DNA of 64,000 nucleotides, taken from positions 62,001 to 126,000 of the forward strand of contig NZ_JAAOEO010000005.1 of the NCBI RefSeq assembly GCF_011393025.1, read 5' to 3'. A model generated the notes under the pieces. That model was not told the DNA's origin, did no database searches, and saw only the letters and a program-made list of their open reading frames with translations. This document shows positions 1 to 8,075 of this stretch, piece after piece (the first letter of the stretch is position 1; each line of letters starts with the position of its first letter). The DNA comes from Neobacillus terrae (GTDB taxonomy: Bacteria; Bacillota; Bacilli; Bacillales; Cytobacillaceae). Both the position numbers and the translations under genes were made by a program.

Positions 1-506
1 ACTCTTTCAGTGCCCTTCCTTGAAAATACACCTGTTTGTAGAACAACCTCGTTTTCCTTCCCCTTATATAACCAATCACCTGCTCCGGCGTATTCACCCT
101 CTGTATTCTCACGGATAAACAGCATTTGCACTTTATCTGTGGTTACTTCTTTCAACGGGCAAGGTGCTCCATTTAATAAATAGATAGGCCGAACATTAAT
201 GTATTGGTTAAATTGCTTTCTTATGACTAATAAAAGCTCTGTTAATGAAATATGATCAGGAACTCCTGGAAAGCCTACTGCTCCCAAATAAATAGCATCA
301 AATTCCTTTAGGATCTCCATACCATCTGCTGCCATCATCCTTTGTTTTTCCAGATAATACTGACAGCCCCAATCGAAGTACTGATAATCAACCTTAAAGG
401 AACCATCTAATTCTGCGACTGCGTTAAGTATTTTTATTCCCTCTGTTATTACTTCTGGACCAATTCCATCTCCAGCAATTACTGCAACTTTGAAGGTTTT
501 AGTCAT
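1..506 (-). CDS. Tartrate/D-malate dehydrogenase-type enzyme, partial
   Basis: The reading frame starts at an ATG (complement 506-504) behind a strong GGGAGGGG ribosome site and runs off the left edge, so only about 168 N-terminal residues are present. It opens with the nucleotide-binding signature of the isopropylmalate/isocitrate/tartrate dehydrogenase family (VAVIAGDGIGPEV) and continues with FDAIYLGAVGFPGVPDH and the RENTEGEYAG segment. The Asp-Trp-Gly in the DWGCQYY stretch and the PDHISL segment are typical of TtuC/YcsA/DmlA proteins, which oxidise and decarboxylate tartrate or D-malate. It is the last visible gene of the Rieske-transporter operon. There it would convert D-malate, the expected product of malic semialdehyde oxidation, to pyruvate. 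Family assignment is firm; D-malate as substrate is inferred from context. The C-terminal half with the metal-binding Asp residues lies outside the window. Confidence 0.85.
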   Translation of the reverse strand, partial: MTKTFKVAVIAGDGIGPEVITEGIKILNAVAELDGSFKVDYQYFDWGCQYYLEKQRMMAADGMEILKEFDAIYLGAVGFPGVPDHISLTELLLVIRKQFNQYINVRPIYLLNGAPCPLKEVTTDKVQMLFIRENTEGEYAGAGDWLYKGKENEVVLQTGVFSRKGTER

Positions 507-550
507 GTTTTCCCCTCCCTTTCATAGAAAAATGTTACAAGCTGACTTTT

Positions 551-1210
551 TTATTCTTGTGGTTTTGTTTTATGAAGATGAATACCGGACTTCTTCTCTA
601 CAAATCGAAGAAAGAAGTCGACTGAAATAGCCAGCAAAGCAGCTGGTATTGACCCGGAAAGTATTTTAACATCATCTGTAGACATTATTCCGCGATAGAT
701 CCAATCACCCAATCCACCGGCTCCTACAAATGTAGCAATGGTAGCTACACCAATGGCAATAACAGTTGCAATTCTTATGCCTGCTAATATGATCGGGAAA
801 GCGAGTGGCAGCTTTACTTTAAAATATAGTTGCTGATTCGTCATTCCCATTGCCAGCCCAGCTTCTATAAGGTGTTTGTCTACTCCTTTTAAGCCAATAT
901 AGGTATTAGAAATGATCGGCAATAAGGAGTAAAAAAATAAAGCAACGATTGCAGTTGTAGAACCCAGACCAAAGAAAATCATTATTACTAGTAATAAGGC
1001 AATTGATGGTATCGTCTGTATCGCATTCACTATGGTCTGTATCAGGATAGCAAGTTTCTCATTTCTTGACATTATTATCGCCAACGGAATTCCTGCCAGG
1101 ATTGATAATAGGACACCAGAAAAACTCATATAAATATGCTGAAGGGTAAGCTCAAGAATTGTGTCCCAATCTTTTACAAGCAATATAATGGCTTGAATGA
1201 AGGTATCCAT
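551..1210 (-). CDS. OpuC-type quaternary-amine ABC transporter permease (second permease)
   Basis: A 219-residue inner-membrane permease with about six hydrophobic segments. It carries the BPD_transp_1 cytoplasmic loop (AGLAMGMTNQQLYFKVKLP) that contacts the ATPase. Length and order match OpuCD/OpuBD, one of the two permeases of glycine betaine/carnitine/choline importers. The gene lies 38 bp after the binding-protein gene and 44 bp before the dehydrogenase, inside one minus-strand operon with no obvious terminator. The ATG is preceded by an AAGGAGG site about ten bases away. The two permeases (this one and 2165-2803) are clearly paralogous, as in the OpuC system. The ligand is not shown by the permease itself; the Rieske enzyme suggests carnitine or a related trimethylammonium compound. 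Confidence 0.9.
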   Translation of the reverse strand: MDTFIQAIILLVKDWDTILELTLQHIYMSFSGVLLSILAGIPLAIIMSRNEKLAILIQTIVNAIQTIPSIALLLVIMIFFGLGSTTAIVALFFYSLLPIISNTYIGLKGVDKHLIEAGLAMGMTNQQLYFKVKLPLAFPIILAGIRIATVIAIGVATIATFVGAGGLGDWIYRGIMSTDDVKILSGSIPAALLAISVDFFLRFVEKKSGIHLHKTKPQE

Positions 1211-1248
1211 TTACCACTCGCCTCCTTGAATAGCCTGTATATTTATTC

Positions 1249-2142
1249 TCACTTTTTAATCAAACCCTTTTGTTCTAAAAATTCTTTTGCTACATCTGCT
1301 GGTTCTTTCTTTTCAACATCGGCTTTGAAGTTCAGCTCTGTCATTGTCTTGGAATCAATTAACCCTCCAAGTTTCGCAATTATTCCTTTTAATTCAGGGT
1401 GTTTTTTAAGCAAATCATCATTAACAACCGCAGCACATTGATATGACGGGAAGAACCTTTTATCATCTGTTAATGTCTTTAAGTTATAATCCTTTAATCT
1501 TGGGTCAGTAGAGTAGGCTAAAACAACATCTACATCCTTGTTTTTAACTGCCTTATATACCAAGCCTATCTCCATTGGAGAAGTTTTACCAAATTTAAAC
1601 CCATAAGTTTTTTGAAATGCAGGGTAACCATCTTGAACGCGCTCCAACCAGCCATTGTCTGTACCAAGACTTAGTTTTTCAGCGTGAGGAGCAACATCGG
1701 AGACCTTTTCTAATTTTAATTTATCCGCAACGTCTTGCCTGACTGTAAATGCATATGTGTTTTCAAAGCCAAATGGCGGCAGCCACGTTTGTTTAAACTT
1801 TTTTTCAAATTGTTTAGATACAAGGTCAAAGGATTCTTTTGGGTCTGTTGGAAAAGAAGTCATGCCCAGTGAACCGCTAAGATCAGTACCTACATAACGG
1901 ATAGAAACCTGAATATCACCATTTTTTTGGGCTTTATGGACAACAGGAGTAGAACCTAGTCCTTCAACAATTTTTGCTTTTAAATCTGTTTTATCTTCAA
2001 TTAACAATTTAACCATGTTTGATAGAATAAGCTGTTCTGACCATGACTGTGATCCAATGTTTACAGTATCATCTTTACCGCAACCCGCTAACATTGTAAA
2101 AATTAATAATACTAGCATTAAACAGCCCATTAATTTTTTCAT
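1249..2142 (-). CDS. OpuC-type substrate-binding lipoprotein
   Basis: A 297-residue extracytoplasmic solute receptor. Residues 1-21 are a lipoprotein signal with lipobox L-A-G-C (Cys21). The mature protein begins with the OpuAC-family fold (VNIGSQSWSEQLILSNM) and keeps the SLGTDNGWLERVQDGYPAF region and DVVLAYSTDPRL segment typical of OpuCC/OpuBC receptors. In the family, aromatic residues form a cage around the trimethylammonium head; several Trp and Tyr residues are available (W34, W161), but the cage cannot be assigned without a structure. It lies between the two permease genes in the usual OpuC order ATPase-permease-receptor-permease. It differs from a general osmoprotectant system in sitting within a sigma-54 catabolic operon. 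Confidence 0.9.
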   Translation of the reverse strand: MKKLMGCLMLVLLIFTMLAGCGKDDTVNIGSQSWSEQLILSNMVKLLIEDKTDLKAKIVEGLGSTPVVHKAQKNGDIQVSIRYVGTDLSGSLGMTSFPTDPKESFDLVSKQFEKKFKQTWLPPFGFENTYAFTVRQDVADKLKLEKVSDVAPHAEKLSLGTDNGWLERVQDGYPAFQKTYGFKFGKTSPMEIGLVYKAVKNKDVDVVLAYSTDPRLKDYNLKTLTDDKRFFPSYQCAAVVNDDLLKKHPELKGIIAKLGGLIDSKTMTELNFKADVEKKEPADVAKEFLEQKGLIKK

Positions 2143-2164
2143 CTATATCCCCCTAAAAATATTT

Positions 2165-2803
2165 TTATTTTCGCAGACCCTTTGGAGTAGCAAAGAATTG
2201 TAATTTTCTAGTTAAAAACTCTGTAAGCGTTGCCAAAAGTACCGCTCCTAGGGCTCCGGCAATAATCATATTATTATTCGACGTAGCTAACCCTGTAAAA
2301 ACTAAATACCCAAGGCCTCCGCCACCAATGAGAGATGCGAGCGTGGCCCAGCTAATCGTGTAAATGGTTGCTGTTCGGAAACCACTCATAATGACAGATA
2401 CTGCCATTGGTATTTCAACTTTCATTAAAATTTGCAATTCCGTCATTCCCATCCCTTTTGCAGCATTTGTTAACGCCGGATCCACATCCTTAATTCCCGT
2501 GTAGGTATTTTGTAACATTGGCAGCAGGGAATACAAAAAAAGTGCACTAATCGCTGGAGTCACTCCAATCCCTAGCAATGGAATCATGAAGCCTAAGAGA
2601 GCTAAGCTTGGAATAGTTTGAATGATATTAACAAAACCTAAAATGTATTTACTCAGCTTTTCAAATTTTGTTAGTATAATTCCTAACGGTATGGCAACGA
2701 TAAAACCCGCGCCTACCGAAATGAAAGATATATAGACATGCTGCCATATAATTTGGAGGATTTCGCTGTGCCGGCTGCTTATAAACTGTAAAAGGTCATT
2801 CAT
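2165..2803 (-). CDS. OpuC-type ABC transporter permease (first permease)
   Basis: A 212-residue permease of the OpuCB/OpuBB type with six predicted membrane segments and the coupling loop AAKGMGMTELQILMKVEIP. The start codon overlaps the last 8 bp of the ATPase gene, which implies translational coupling. The downstream receptor gene begins 22 bp after its stop. It pairs with the permease at 551-1210 to form the membrane channel. No missing motif or frame problem was seen. Confidence 0.9.
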   Translation of the reverse strand: MNDLLQFISSRHSEILQIIWQHVYISFISVGAGFIVAIPLGIILTKFEKLSKYILGFVNIIQTIPSLALLGFMIPLLGIGVTPAISALFLYSLLPMLQNTYTGIKDVDPALTNAAKGMGMTELQILMKVEIPMAVSVIMSGFRTATIYTISWATLASLIGGGGLGYLVFTGLATSNNNMIIAGALGAVLLATLTEFLTRKLQFFATPKGLRK

Positions 2804-3596
2804 TGCCAGCTACCTCAGAAGGAATTTCAATATCTCTATCTCTATATCCCTTCAATACTTTCAAATTCTGCTGTAGTCTCTTCGAACCAATAAACTCAAT
2901 TACAAATTCATTCGCAGGGTGAGCGAGCAGGTTTTCCGGAGTATCCAGCTGAACAATTTCTCCATCTCGCAATAAGCAAATACGATCAGCAATCTTTAGT
3001 GCCTCATCCATATCATGTGTTACAAACACAATGGTTTTTTTAATCGTTTTTTGAAGCTTTACTAATTCATCCTGCAATTGTTCCCGACTAATTGGGTCCA
3101 GTGCACTAAATGGCTCATCCATTAGAATAATAGAAGGATTTGCAGCCATGGCACGGATAACCCCGACACGCTGCTGCTGTCCCCCACTTAATTCTGACGG
3201 ATATCGTTTTTTAAATTCTTCTGGTTTTAAGCCAACCATTGTTAACAGCTCATCCACACGTTTTTCGAATTCTGCTGCCTTCATCTTCTTTAATTTAGGA
3301 ACTAACGCAACATTCTGAGCGATCGTCATATGAGGAAATAATCCAATTTGTTGAATAACGTAACCAATGTCTCTTCTGAGTTGAACCGGATTCTTTTCAG
3401 TAATGTCCCGGTCATCAATCATAATCCGACCGCTTGAAGGATCTATTAACCTATTTATCATTTTCATTGTAGTAGTTTTTCCACACCCACTCGGACCAAT
3501 TAAAACAAACAGCTCTCCTTCATTAATTGTAAAATTTAGACCCTTTATGATCTCTTTTTTGTTATATGCTTTTTTTACGTCTCGAAATGTAATCAA
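2796..3596 (-). CDS. OpuC-type ABC transporter ATPase lacking CBS domains
   Basis: A 266-residue ATPase. Walker A is GPSGCGKTT (about residues 34-42), the Q-loop follows, the signature is LSGGQQQRVG and Walker B is ILMDEPFSALDP. The start is a TTG preceded by GGAGGGAG; no ATG fits the ribosome site. Known OpuCA/OpuBA ATPases are around 380 residues and end in two CBS domains involved in regulating osmolyte uptake. This protein stops shortly after the catalytic domain, so the CBS pair is absent. That fits a transporter used for nutrition rather than osmoprotection, which is an inference. It is separated from the upstream Rieske gene by 172 bp containing only a weak hairpin. Confidence 0.92.
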   Translation of the reverse strand: MITFRDVKKAYNKKEIIKGLNFTINEGELFVLIGPSGCGKTTTMKMINRLIDPSSGRIMIDDRDITEKNPVQLRRDIGYVIQQIGLFPHMTIAQNVALVPKLKKMKAAEFEKRVDELLTMVGLKPEEFKKRYPSELSGGQQQRVGVIRAMAANPSIILMDEPFSALDPISREQLQDELVKLQKTIKKTIVFVTHDMDEALKIADRICLLRDGEIVQLDTPENLLAHPANEFVIEFIGSKRLQQNLKVLKGYRDRDIEIPSEVAGNE

Positions 3597-3768
3597 AAAT
3601 CTCCCTCCTTAAATTCAAATAAGTATTACACTTGTTGGATAAAATAATGAATTTCGAAATTAGAACCCTTTCCTAACAGTAAAATGATTGAAGATTTTAA
3701 AAATCATCAATACACTATCTATTAATTCAAATGTGTTACCAACCTAGTCAATCTGTACGAAACCTTTT

Positions 3769-4866
3769 TTAACTTTTTACTGGTAAAGCCTCTTTTTCTA
3801 AATTGAGTGATTCTCTGATAAGATTGTGGAAGTAGAGAACTCCATGCTCTGAAGGTGAAAGAATCCCCTGTGAAAAAGCCTTTGAACGAAATCCTATTTG
3901 TTCTCTTTCAACAAGTTCTAGATCTTCGATTCTTACTTGCTCTGCAAATTCCAGCAGGGTTTGTTGTTCTGGAGTAGGCTCTCCACCTTTAAAATATACC
4001 TGATATGTCCCTTTAGTAGTTTCATGGTCTATCGGCGACATTTTAATTATAGAAATGTTTCCTGGCCCTGGATAAACTGTAATCATTGTATTCGGCCATA
4101 ACCAGTAAAACCGTCCTTCCTGGACTTCTGCGGTATCTAAATCCAGCTTCAAACTTTGTTTATTTTGTTTCTCTTTAATTTGAGTTCCCTGAACACTGCA
4201 ATTAGACTGATTGATAATCTGATATTTGCTTAAGTCAAGGGTAGCTGCAAAGCCTGGATGTGCAATTGGACAATGATCGCATTCTAAATAATTATCAACA
4301 AAGGCTTTCCAGTTACACTTAATTTCACGTATTCTCTCATTGAATTGCCTTAACTCACCATGAAAATTAAATTGGCTAAAATCGTCGAAAAAGTCTTTAT
4401 AAGTTTCATAAAGAGATGGAGCATTCGGGTCTAAGTTAACGAATACAAGAGAACCCTCTACTTCGCATCTTACCGTTTTTAAGGATATATCACTTGAACA
4501 AAAACACGGATTGTCTTTAAAATTTGGAGCTCTATGCAGCTTGCCATCCAGATGAAACGTCCATCCATGGTAAGAACATTGAAGAATTTTTTTATTGCCT
4601 GCTTCATTGTTTTCTAATCTAGTTGCGCGGTGTGGACAAACATTATAAAATGCACGAATTAAATTATCTTCTCCCCTGACCACTACAATTGGCTCGCCAG
4701 CAACGTCACATGTAATAAAATCTCCAGGATTTTTAATATCATTTTCGTGTCCTATAATTTGCCAAGTCCTTTCAAAAATTAATTCATTTTCGGCCGCTAG
4801 AATGTCTGGATCCACATACAAAGAATATGGAATGGTTGAGAAAATAAAATTTTTATCATTAGTCAT
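3769..4866 (-). CDS. Rieske non-heme iron oxygenase, carnitine/glycine-betaine oxygenase type
   Basis: A 365-residue ring-hydroxylase-type alpha subunit. The N-terminal Rieske [2Fe-2S] motif is Cys77-x-His79-x17-Cys97-x2-His100. The C-terminal catalytic domain carries the mononuclear iron site in NYLECDHCPIAHPGF, with His198 and His203. The bridging residue three places before the first His is Glu195, where aromatic dioxygenases usually have Asp; CntA, the carnitine monooxygenase, also uses Glu. Such enzymes need a separate reductase, and none is visible here. The gene is first in an operon with an OpuC-type importer and a D-malate-type dehydrogenase and is driven by a sigma-54 promoter. I infer carnitine cleavage to trimethylamine and malic semialdehyde; glycine betaine or another betaine demethylation remains possible. 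Confidence 0.88.
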   Translation of the reverse strand: MTNDKNFIFSTIPYSLYVDPDILAAENELIFERTWQIIGHENDIKNPGDFITCDVAGEPIVVVRGEDNLIRAFYNVCPHRATRLENNEAGNKKILQCSYHGWTFHLDGKLHRAPNFKDNPCFCSSDISLKTVRCEVEGSLVFVNLDPNAPSLYETYKDFFDDFSQFNFHGELRQFNERIREIKCNWKAFVDNYLECDHCPIAHPGFAATLDLSKYQIINQSNCSVQGTQIKEKQNKQSLKLDLDTAEVQEGRFYWLWPNTMITVYPGPGNISIIKMSPIDHETTKGTYQVYFKGGEPTPEQQTLLEFAEQVRIEDLELVEREQIGFRSKAFSQGILSPSEHGVLYFHNLIRESLNLEKEALPVKS

Positions 4867-4912
4867 GGTTTTTTCCCCTTTCGAATTAAAAAAGTGTGGC
4901 TTATCTTAAATA

Positions 4913-4929
4913 TTGCAAGAATCGTGCCA
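4913..4929 (-). promoter_or_regulatory. Sigma-54 promoter of the Rieske-transporter operon
   Basis: Reading on the minus strand, TGGCACGATTCTTGCAA matches the -24/-12 consensus TGGCAC-N5-TTGCA at every fixed position. It lies about 47 bp upstream of the Rieske start codon and faces it. Confidence 0.92.
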
Positions 4930-4992
4930 ACACTTTTCCCCTATCAATATAGGGAAAAAGTATGGGATTTTCATTTTTAATCCAAGAACACC

Positions 4993-5027
4993 GAGTTGAA
5001 TGGAACTCATTGAGTTGAATTAAACTC
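4993..5027. promoter_or_regulatory. Tandem palindromic activator boxes (putative UAS pair)
   Basis: Two 16-bp inverted repeats of the form GAGTTGAAT-N2-AACTC lie at 4993-5008 and 5012-5027, with centres 19 bp apart. They sit 64-115 bp upstream of the sigma-54 promoter, the usual distance for an enhancer-binding protein, and between it and the divergent activator gene. The outer arms GAGTT/AACTC are perfect in both copies. I infer these bind the activator encoded at 5119-6486. Confidence 0.75.
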
Positions 5028-5118
5028 AAATAAGCCATTTTACCGAAATTTTTATTACAATATTTTAAATTGTCTGATAAAATTGAGTCTATACCAACTC
5101 ATTTCGGGGGAATTTAAG

Positions 5119-6486
5119 TTGATTAGTAATATTCAAATCACAAAAGAGATATTAGAAAAGATATTGGAGAATTCTTCGGATGAGATTTTTGTATTAGACA
5201 AAAACTTACGGGTAGTGTATGTTAACAAGCAATGTGAGCGTCACTACGGACTTACACAGGAAGATGTGTTAGGAAGAAAAAATAGTGATTTTGTAGATAG
5301 AGGATTGTGGAAACCTTCTATAGTTCCTTTGGTTCTTCAGGATAAAAAACCTGTTACTATTAAACAGGTAACCTACTTAGGCAATGAATTACTAACGACA
5401 GCAGTACCCATTTATAATGAAATTCATGAAATCGACCTGATTGTAATAACCTCTCGCGAACTCCTGGACTATAAGATGGTGAAGCAGAAACCCAAGATAA
5501 AAAAGGTTTTAGAAGAAGAAGGACAAAAGAATATCATCACTACTAGCAGTAAGCTGAAAGATGTTTTTGAATTGGCTGAAAAAGTAGCTCTTGTCGATTC
5601 AACAGTACTAATACGGGGAGAATCTGGAACAGGAAAAGGGGTGATTGCAGACTTTATACATCAAAAGAGCCACAGAAAGAACAAAACCATGTTAACAATC
5701 AATTGCGCTGCAATTCCTGATGATTTAATTGAATCCGAACTGTTTGGATATGCCCAAGGCGCTTTTACTGGTGCGAGTAAGGGTGGGAAAAAAGGGCTTT
5801 TGGAAGCTGCTAATAATGGAACCGTTTTTTTAGATGAAATCGGTGAAGTATCCCTTAAAGTTCAAGCTAAGCTCCTTCAGGTTATTCAAAACAAAGAATT
5901 TATTCCAGTTGGAGGAAATGAAGTAAAAAAAGTAAATGTCCGCATTGTTGCAGCTACAAACCAAAATTTAGAAGAATTTGTGAAACAAAAAAAATTCAGA
6001 GAAGACTTGTATTATCGTTTGAACGTAATAGAGTTATATATGCCCCCTTTACGCGAAGTACCTGAGGATATAATTCCATTAACCTCCTATTTTTTAGGTG
6101 TCTTTAATGAGAGGTACAATAAAGCTGTGAAAATTACCAAGGAAACCTTAAAATTGTTTTTTAATTATTCCTGGCCAGGGAATGTCCGACAGCTACAAAA
6201 TTTAATAGAACGTTTAGTTGTGATTACCGATTCCGATATTACAATAAAGGACATACCTGAACTGATCCGCAGCAAAATTCCCATTGATCTTCCTTTATTT
6301 GATTCCTTAGAACAGGCTTTGGAGAATACTGAAAAAAGAATGGTGTTAGAAGCGTACGAACGATATAAAAGTACCAGAAGTGTAGCAAAAGCACTGAATA
6401 TTAGCCAAACTAAAGCGTCCAAACTGATTAGAAAACACAAGAAAAATACGGAATACCGAAATGAAAAGCCTCAATTAAACAATTGA
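5119..6486 (+). CDS. Sigma-54 dependent activator (PAS-AAA+-Fis)
   Basis: A transcription activator of about 455 residues. The start is best placed at TTG 5119, eight bases after GGGGG; the in-frame TTG at 5083 has no ribosome site. Residues about 10-115 form a PAS sensor (EILENSSDEIFVLDKNLRVV). The AAA+ domain follows, with Walker A GESGTGKG (about 167-174), the sigma-54 contact loop GAFTGA (about 214-219) and Walker B TVFLDEIG (about 235-242). A Fis-type helix-turn-helix near the C-terminus (VAKALNISQTKASKLI) is the DNA reader. It is divergent from the Rieske operon and convergent with the aldehyde dehydrogenase, both of which have -24/-12 promoters, so it is very probably their activator. 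The effector sensed by PAS is unknown. Confidence 0.93.
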   Translation: MISNIQITKEILEKILENSSDEIFVLDKNLRVVYVNKQCERHYGLTQEDVLGRKNSDFVDRGLWKPSIVPLVLQDKKPVTIKQVTYLGNELLTTAVPIYNEIHEIDLIVITSRELLDYKMVKQKPKIKKVLEEEGQKNIITTSSKLKDVFELAEKVALVDSTVLIRGESGTGKGVIADFIHQKSHRKNKTMLTINCAAIPDDLIESELFGYAQGAFTGASKGGKKGLLEAANNGTVFLDEIGEVSLKVQAKLLQVIQNKEFIPVGGNEVKKVNVRIVAATNQNLEEFVKQKKFREDLYYRLNVIELYMPPLREVPEDIIPLTSYFLGVFNERYNKAVKITKETLKLFFNYSWPGNVRQLQNLIERLVVITDSDITIKDIPELIRSKIPIDLPLFDSLEQALENTEKRMVLEAYERYKSTRSVAKALNISQTKASKLIRKHKKNTEYRNEKPQLNN

Positions 6487-6489
6487 GGC
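6468..6489. terminator. Bidirectional terminator overlapping the activator stop codon
   Basis: A perfect 9-bp stem (GCCTCAATT/AATTGAGGC) with a 4-base loop contains the last codons and the TGA of the activator. On the minus strand it is followed by TTTTCATTT and ends the aldehyde dehydrogenase transcript. Confidence 0.8.
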
Positions 6490-6515
6490 CCTTCACAGAT
6501 AAGGATTTGTTTTTT

Positions 6516-7940
6516 TTATAAATTTCTATTAAATATTGTTAGTTTCATTTCGGTCATTTCTTCCACCGCATATTTTAAACCTTCTCTTCCTGATCCACTT
6601 TCTTTCACACCACCATACGGCATATGATCTACTCGATATGTTGGAATATCATTAATTAAAACAGCACCAACATGAAGCCTTTCAGATGCATCTAAAGCAG
6701 TATGAACATTTTCTGTATAAATGCCCGCCTGTAAACCAAATCGTGAATCGTTAACACAATCAATGGCTTCTTCGACAGTTTTTACTTTATTAATGAGGAC
6801 GATTGGTGCGAAAACCTCTTGACAGGAAACCTTAAAGTCGGGTTTACTATTTAAAATAACGGTAGGATGTAAAATATTTCCCTCAGCTGCACCTCCTGCT
6901 GCTACTGTTGCTCCAAGTTCTTTTGCTTCATTAATCCATGTTATTGTCCGTTCTACATCGTTAGGGGAAATTAAAGCTGATACTTGAGTTTCTGGATCAA
7001 GAGGGTTTCCCAGCTTCAACAATTCAGTCGCTTCAACAAACTTTTTTACAAGTTCCTCATATACTTCTTCATGCGCATAAATTCGTTGCAGAGAAATACA
7101 TACTTGGCCTTGATTCGAAAACGCCCCTTCTACACAACGATCAATTATTTTATCTATCTTTACTCCTTTATCAATTATTACTGCTGCATTAGAGCCAAGT
7201 TCAAGAGTAACTCTCTTTAATCCAGCTTTATTCCGAATTCCCATTCCAACCTCTGGTGAACCAGTAAAAGTAACCATATCTACTCTTTCATCTGTTACAA
7301 TCGTCTCTCCTACAACCCTTCCTCCCCCTGTTACAACATTCAGGGCTCCTGCAGGTAGTCCCGCTTCTTGGAATAGCTCTGCAATAAACAGAGCTGATAA
7401 CGGAGTTTGAGTTGCCGGTTTTAAAACTATCGAATTTCCAGCTGCTATTGCAGGACCAACCTTATGTGCAACCAAATTCATAGGGAAATTAAATGGAGTA
7501 ATGGCTCCGATTACTCCTAAAGGTTCACGGCTTGTGTACGCTATTCTTTTTTCACCGCCTGGGGCTGCATCCAGAGGAATCGTTTCCCCGTAAATCCTTT
7601 TGGCTTCTTCCGCTGCAAACTTATACGTAAGTACAGTTCTGGCAACTTCACCCCTTGAATATTTAATAGGTTTTGAAGCTTCTAATGCAATGATTTCTGC
7701 AGCTTCTTCCGCTTTCTCCTCTAATAGGATGGCCACCCTTTCTAATATTGTGGCTCGTTGATGTGCCGGCATTTTAGACATTACATTTTTTGCATTAAAA
7801 GCTACTTCGATTGCATGTTTTGTTTCTTCTTCAGTAGCTAACGGTATTTCTGCAATAACTTCTTGAGAATAGGGTGAAAGAAGAGGATTATATCGTTCGG
7901 ATTCTACCCACTCACCATTAATAAATAATCGCTTTTTCAT
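6516..7940 (-). CDS. NAD(P)-dependent aldehyde dehydrogenase
   Basis: A 474-residue enzyme of the ALDH superfamily. Catalytic residues are in place: Asn151 in TPFNFP, Lys174 in VLKPA, Glu247 in TLELGS and nucleophile Cys281 in NQGQVCISLQR, with the coenzyme-binding FTGSPEVG segment. It oxidises an aldehyde to the acid in the cytoplasm. It has its own sigma-54 promoter and converges on the PAS-AAA activator, so it belongs to the same regulon as the Rieske operon. In a carnitine pathway its substrate would be malic semialdehyde; the sequence alone cannot separate this from other short semialdehydes. Length is normal and no active-site residue is missing. Confidence 0.93.
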   Translation of the reverse strand: MKKRLFINGEWVESERYNPLLSPYSQEVIAEIPLATEEETKHAIEVAFNAKNVMSKMPAHQRATILERVAILLEEKAEEAAEIIALEASKPIKYSRGEVARTVLTYKFAAEEAKRIYGETIPLDAAPGGEKRIAYTSREPLGVIGAITPFNFPMNLVAHKVGPAIAAGNSIVLKPATQTPLSALFIAELFQEAGLPAGALNVVTGGGRVVGETIVTDERVDMVTFTGSPEVGMGIRNKAGLKRVTLELGSNAAVIIDKGVKIDKIIDRCVEGAFSNQGQVCISLQRIYAHEEVYEELVKKFVEATELLKLGNPLDPETQVSALISPNDVERTITWINEAKELGATVAAGGAAEGNILHPTVILNSKPDFKVSCQEVFAPIVLINKVKTVEEAIDCVNDSRFGLQAGIYTENVHTALDASERLHVGAVLINDIPTYRVDHMPYGGVKESGSGREGLKYAVEEMTEMKLTIFNRNL

Positions 7941-8001
7941 TTAATTTCCTCACTCTCTTTTCAAAGTAATTAAAGCCAGCAAGCAGCTATATAGAGAATT
8001 A

Positions 8002-8017
8002 TGCAAGTTTTATGCCA
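8002..8017 (-). promoter_or_regulatory. Sigma-54 promoter of the aldehyde dehydrogenase gene
   Basis: On the minus strand TGGCATAAAACTTGCA fits TGGCAC-N5-TTGCA with one change. It lies about 62 bp upstream of the aldehyde dehydrogenase ATG. No copy of the GAGTTGAAT-N2-AACTC box was found upstream of it. Confidence 0.82.
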
Positions 8018-8075
8018 AATTTCAGTTTCAGCGAAAAGAGTACTAAAAAAATTTTCATCTTTATAAACCTCTTTT

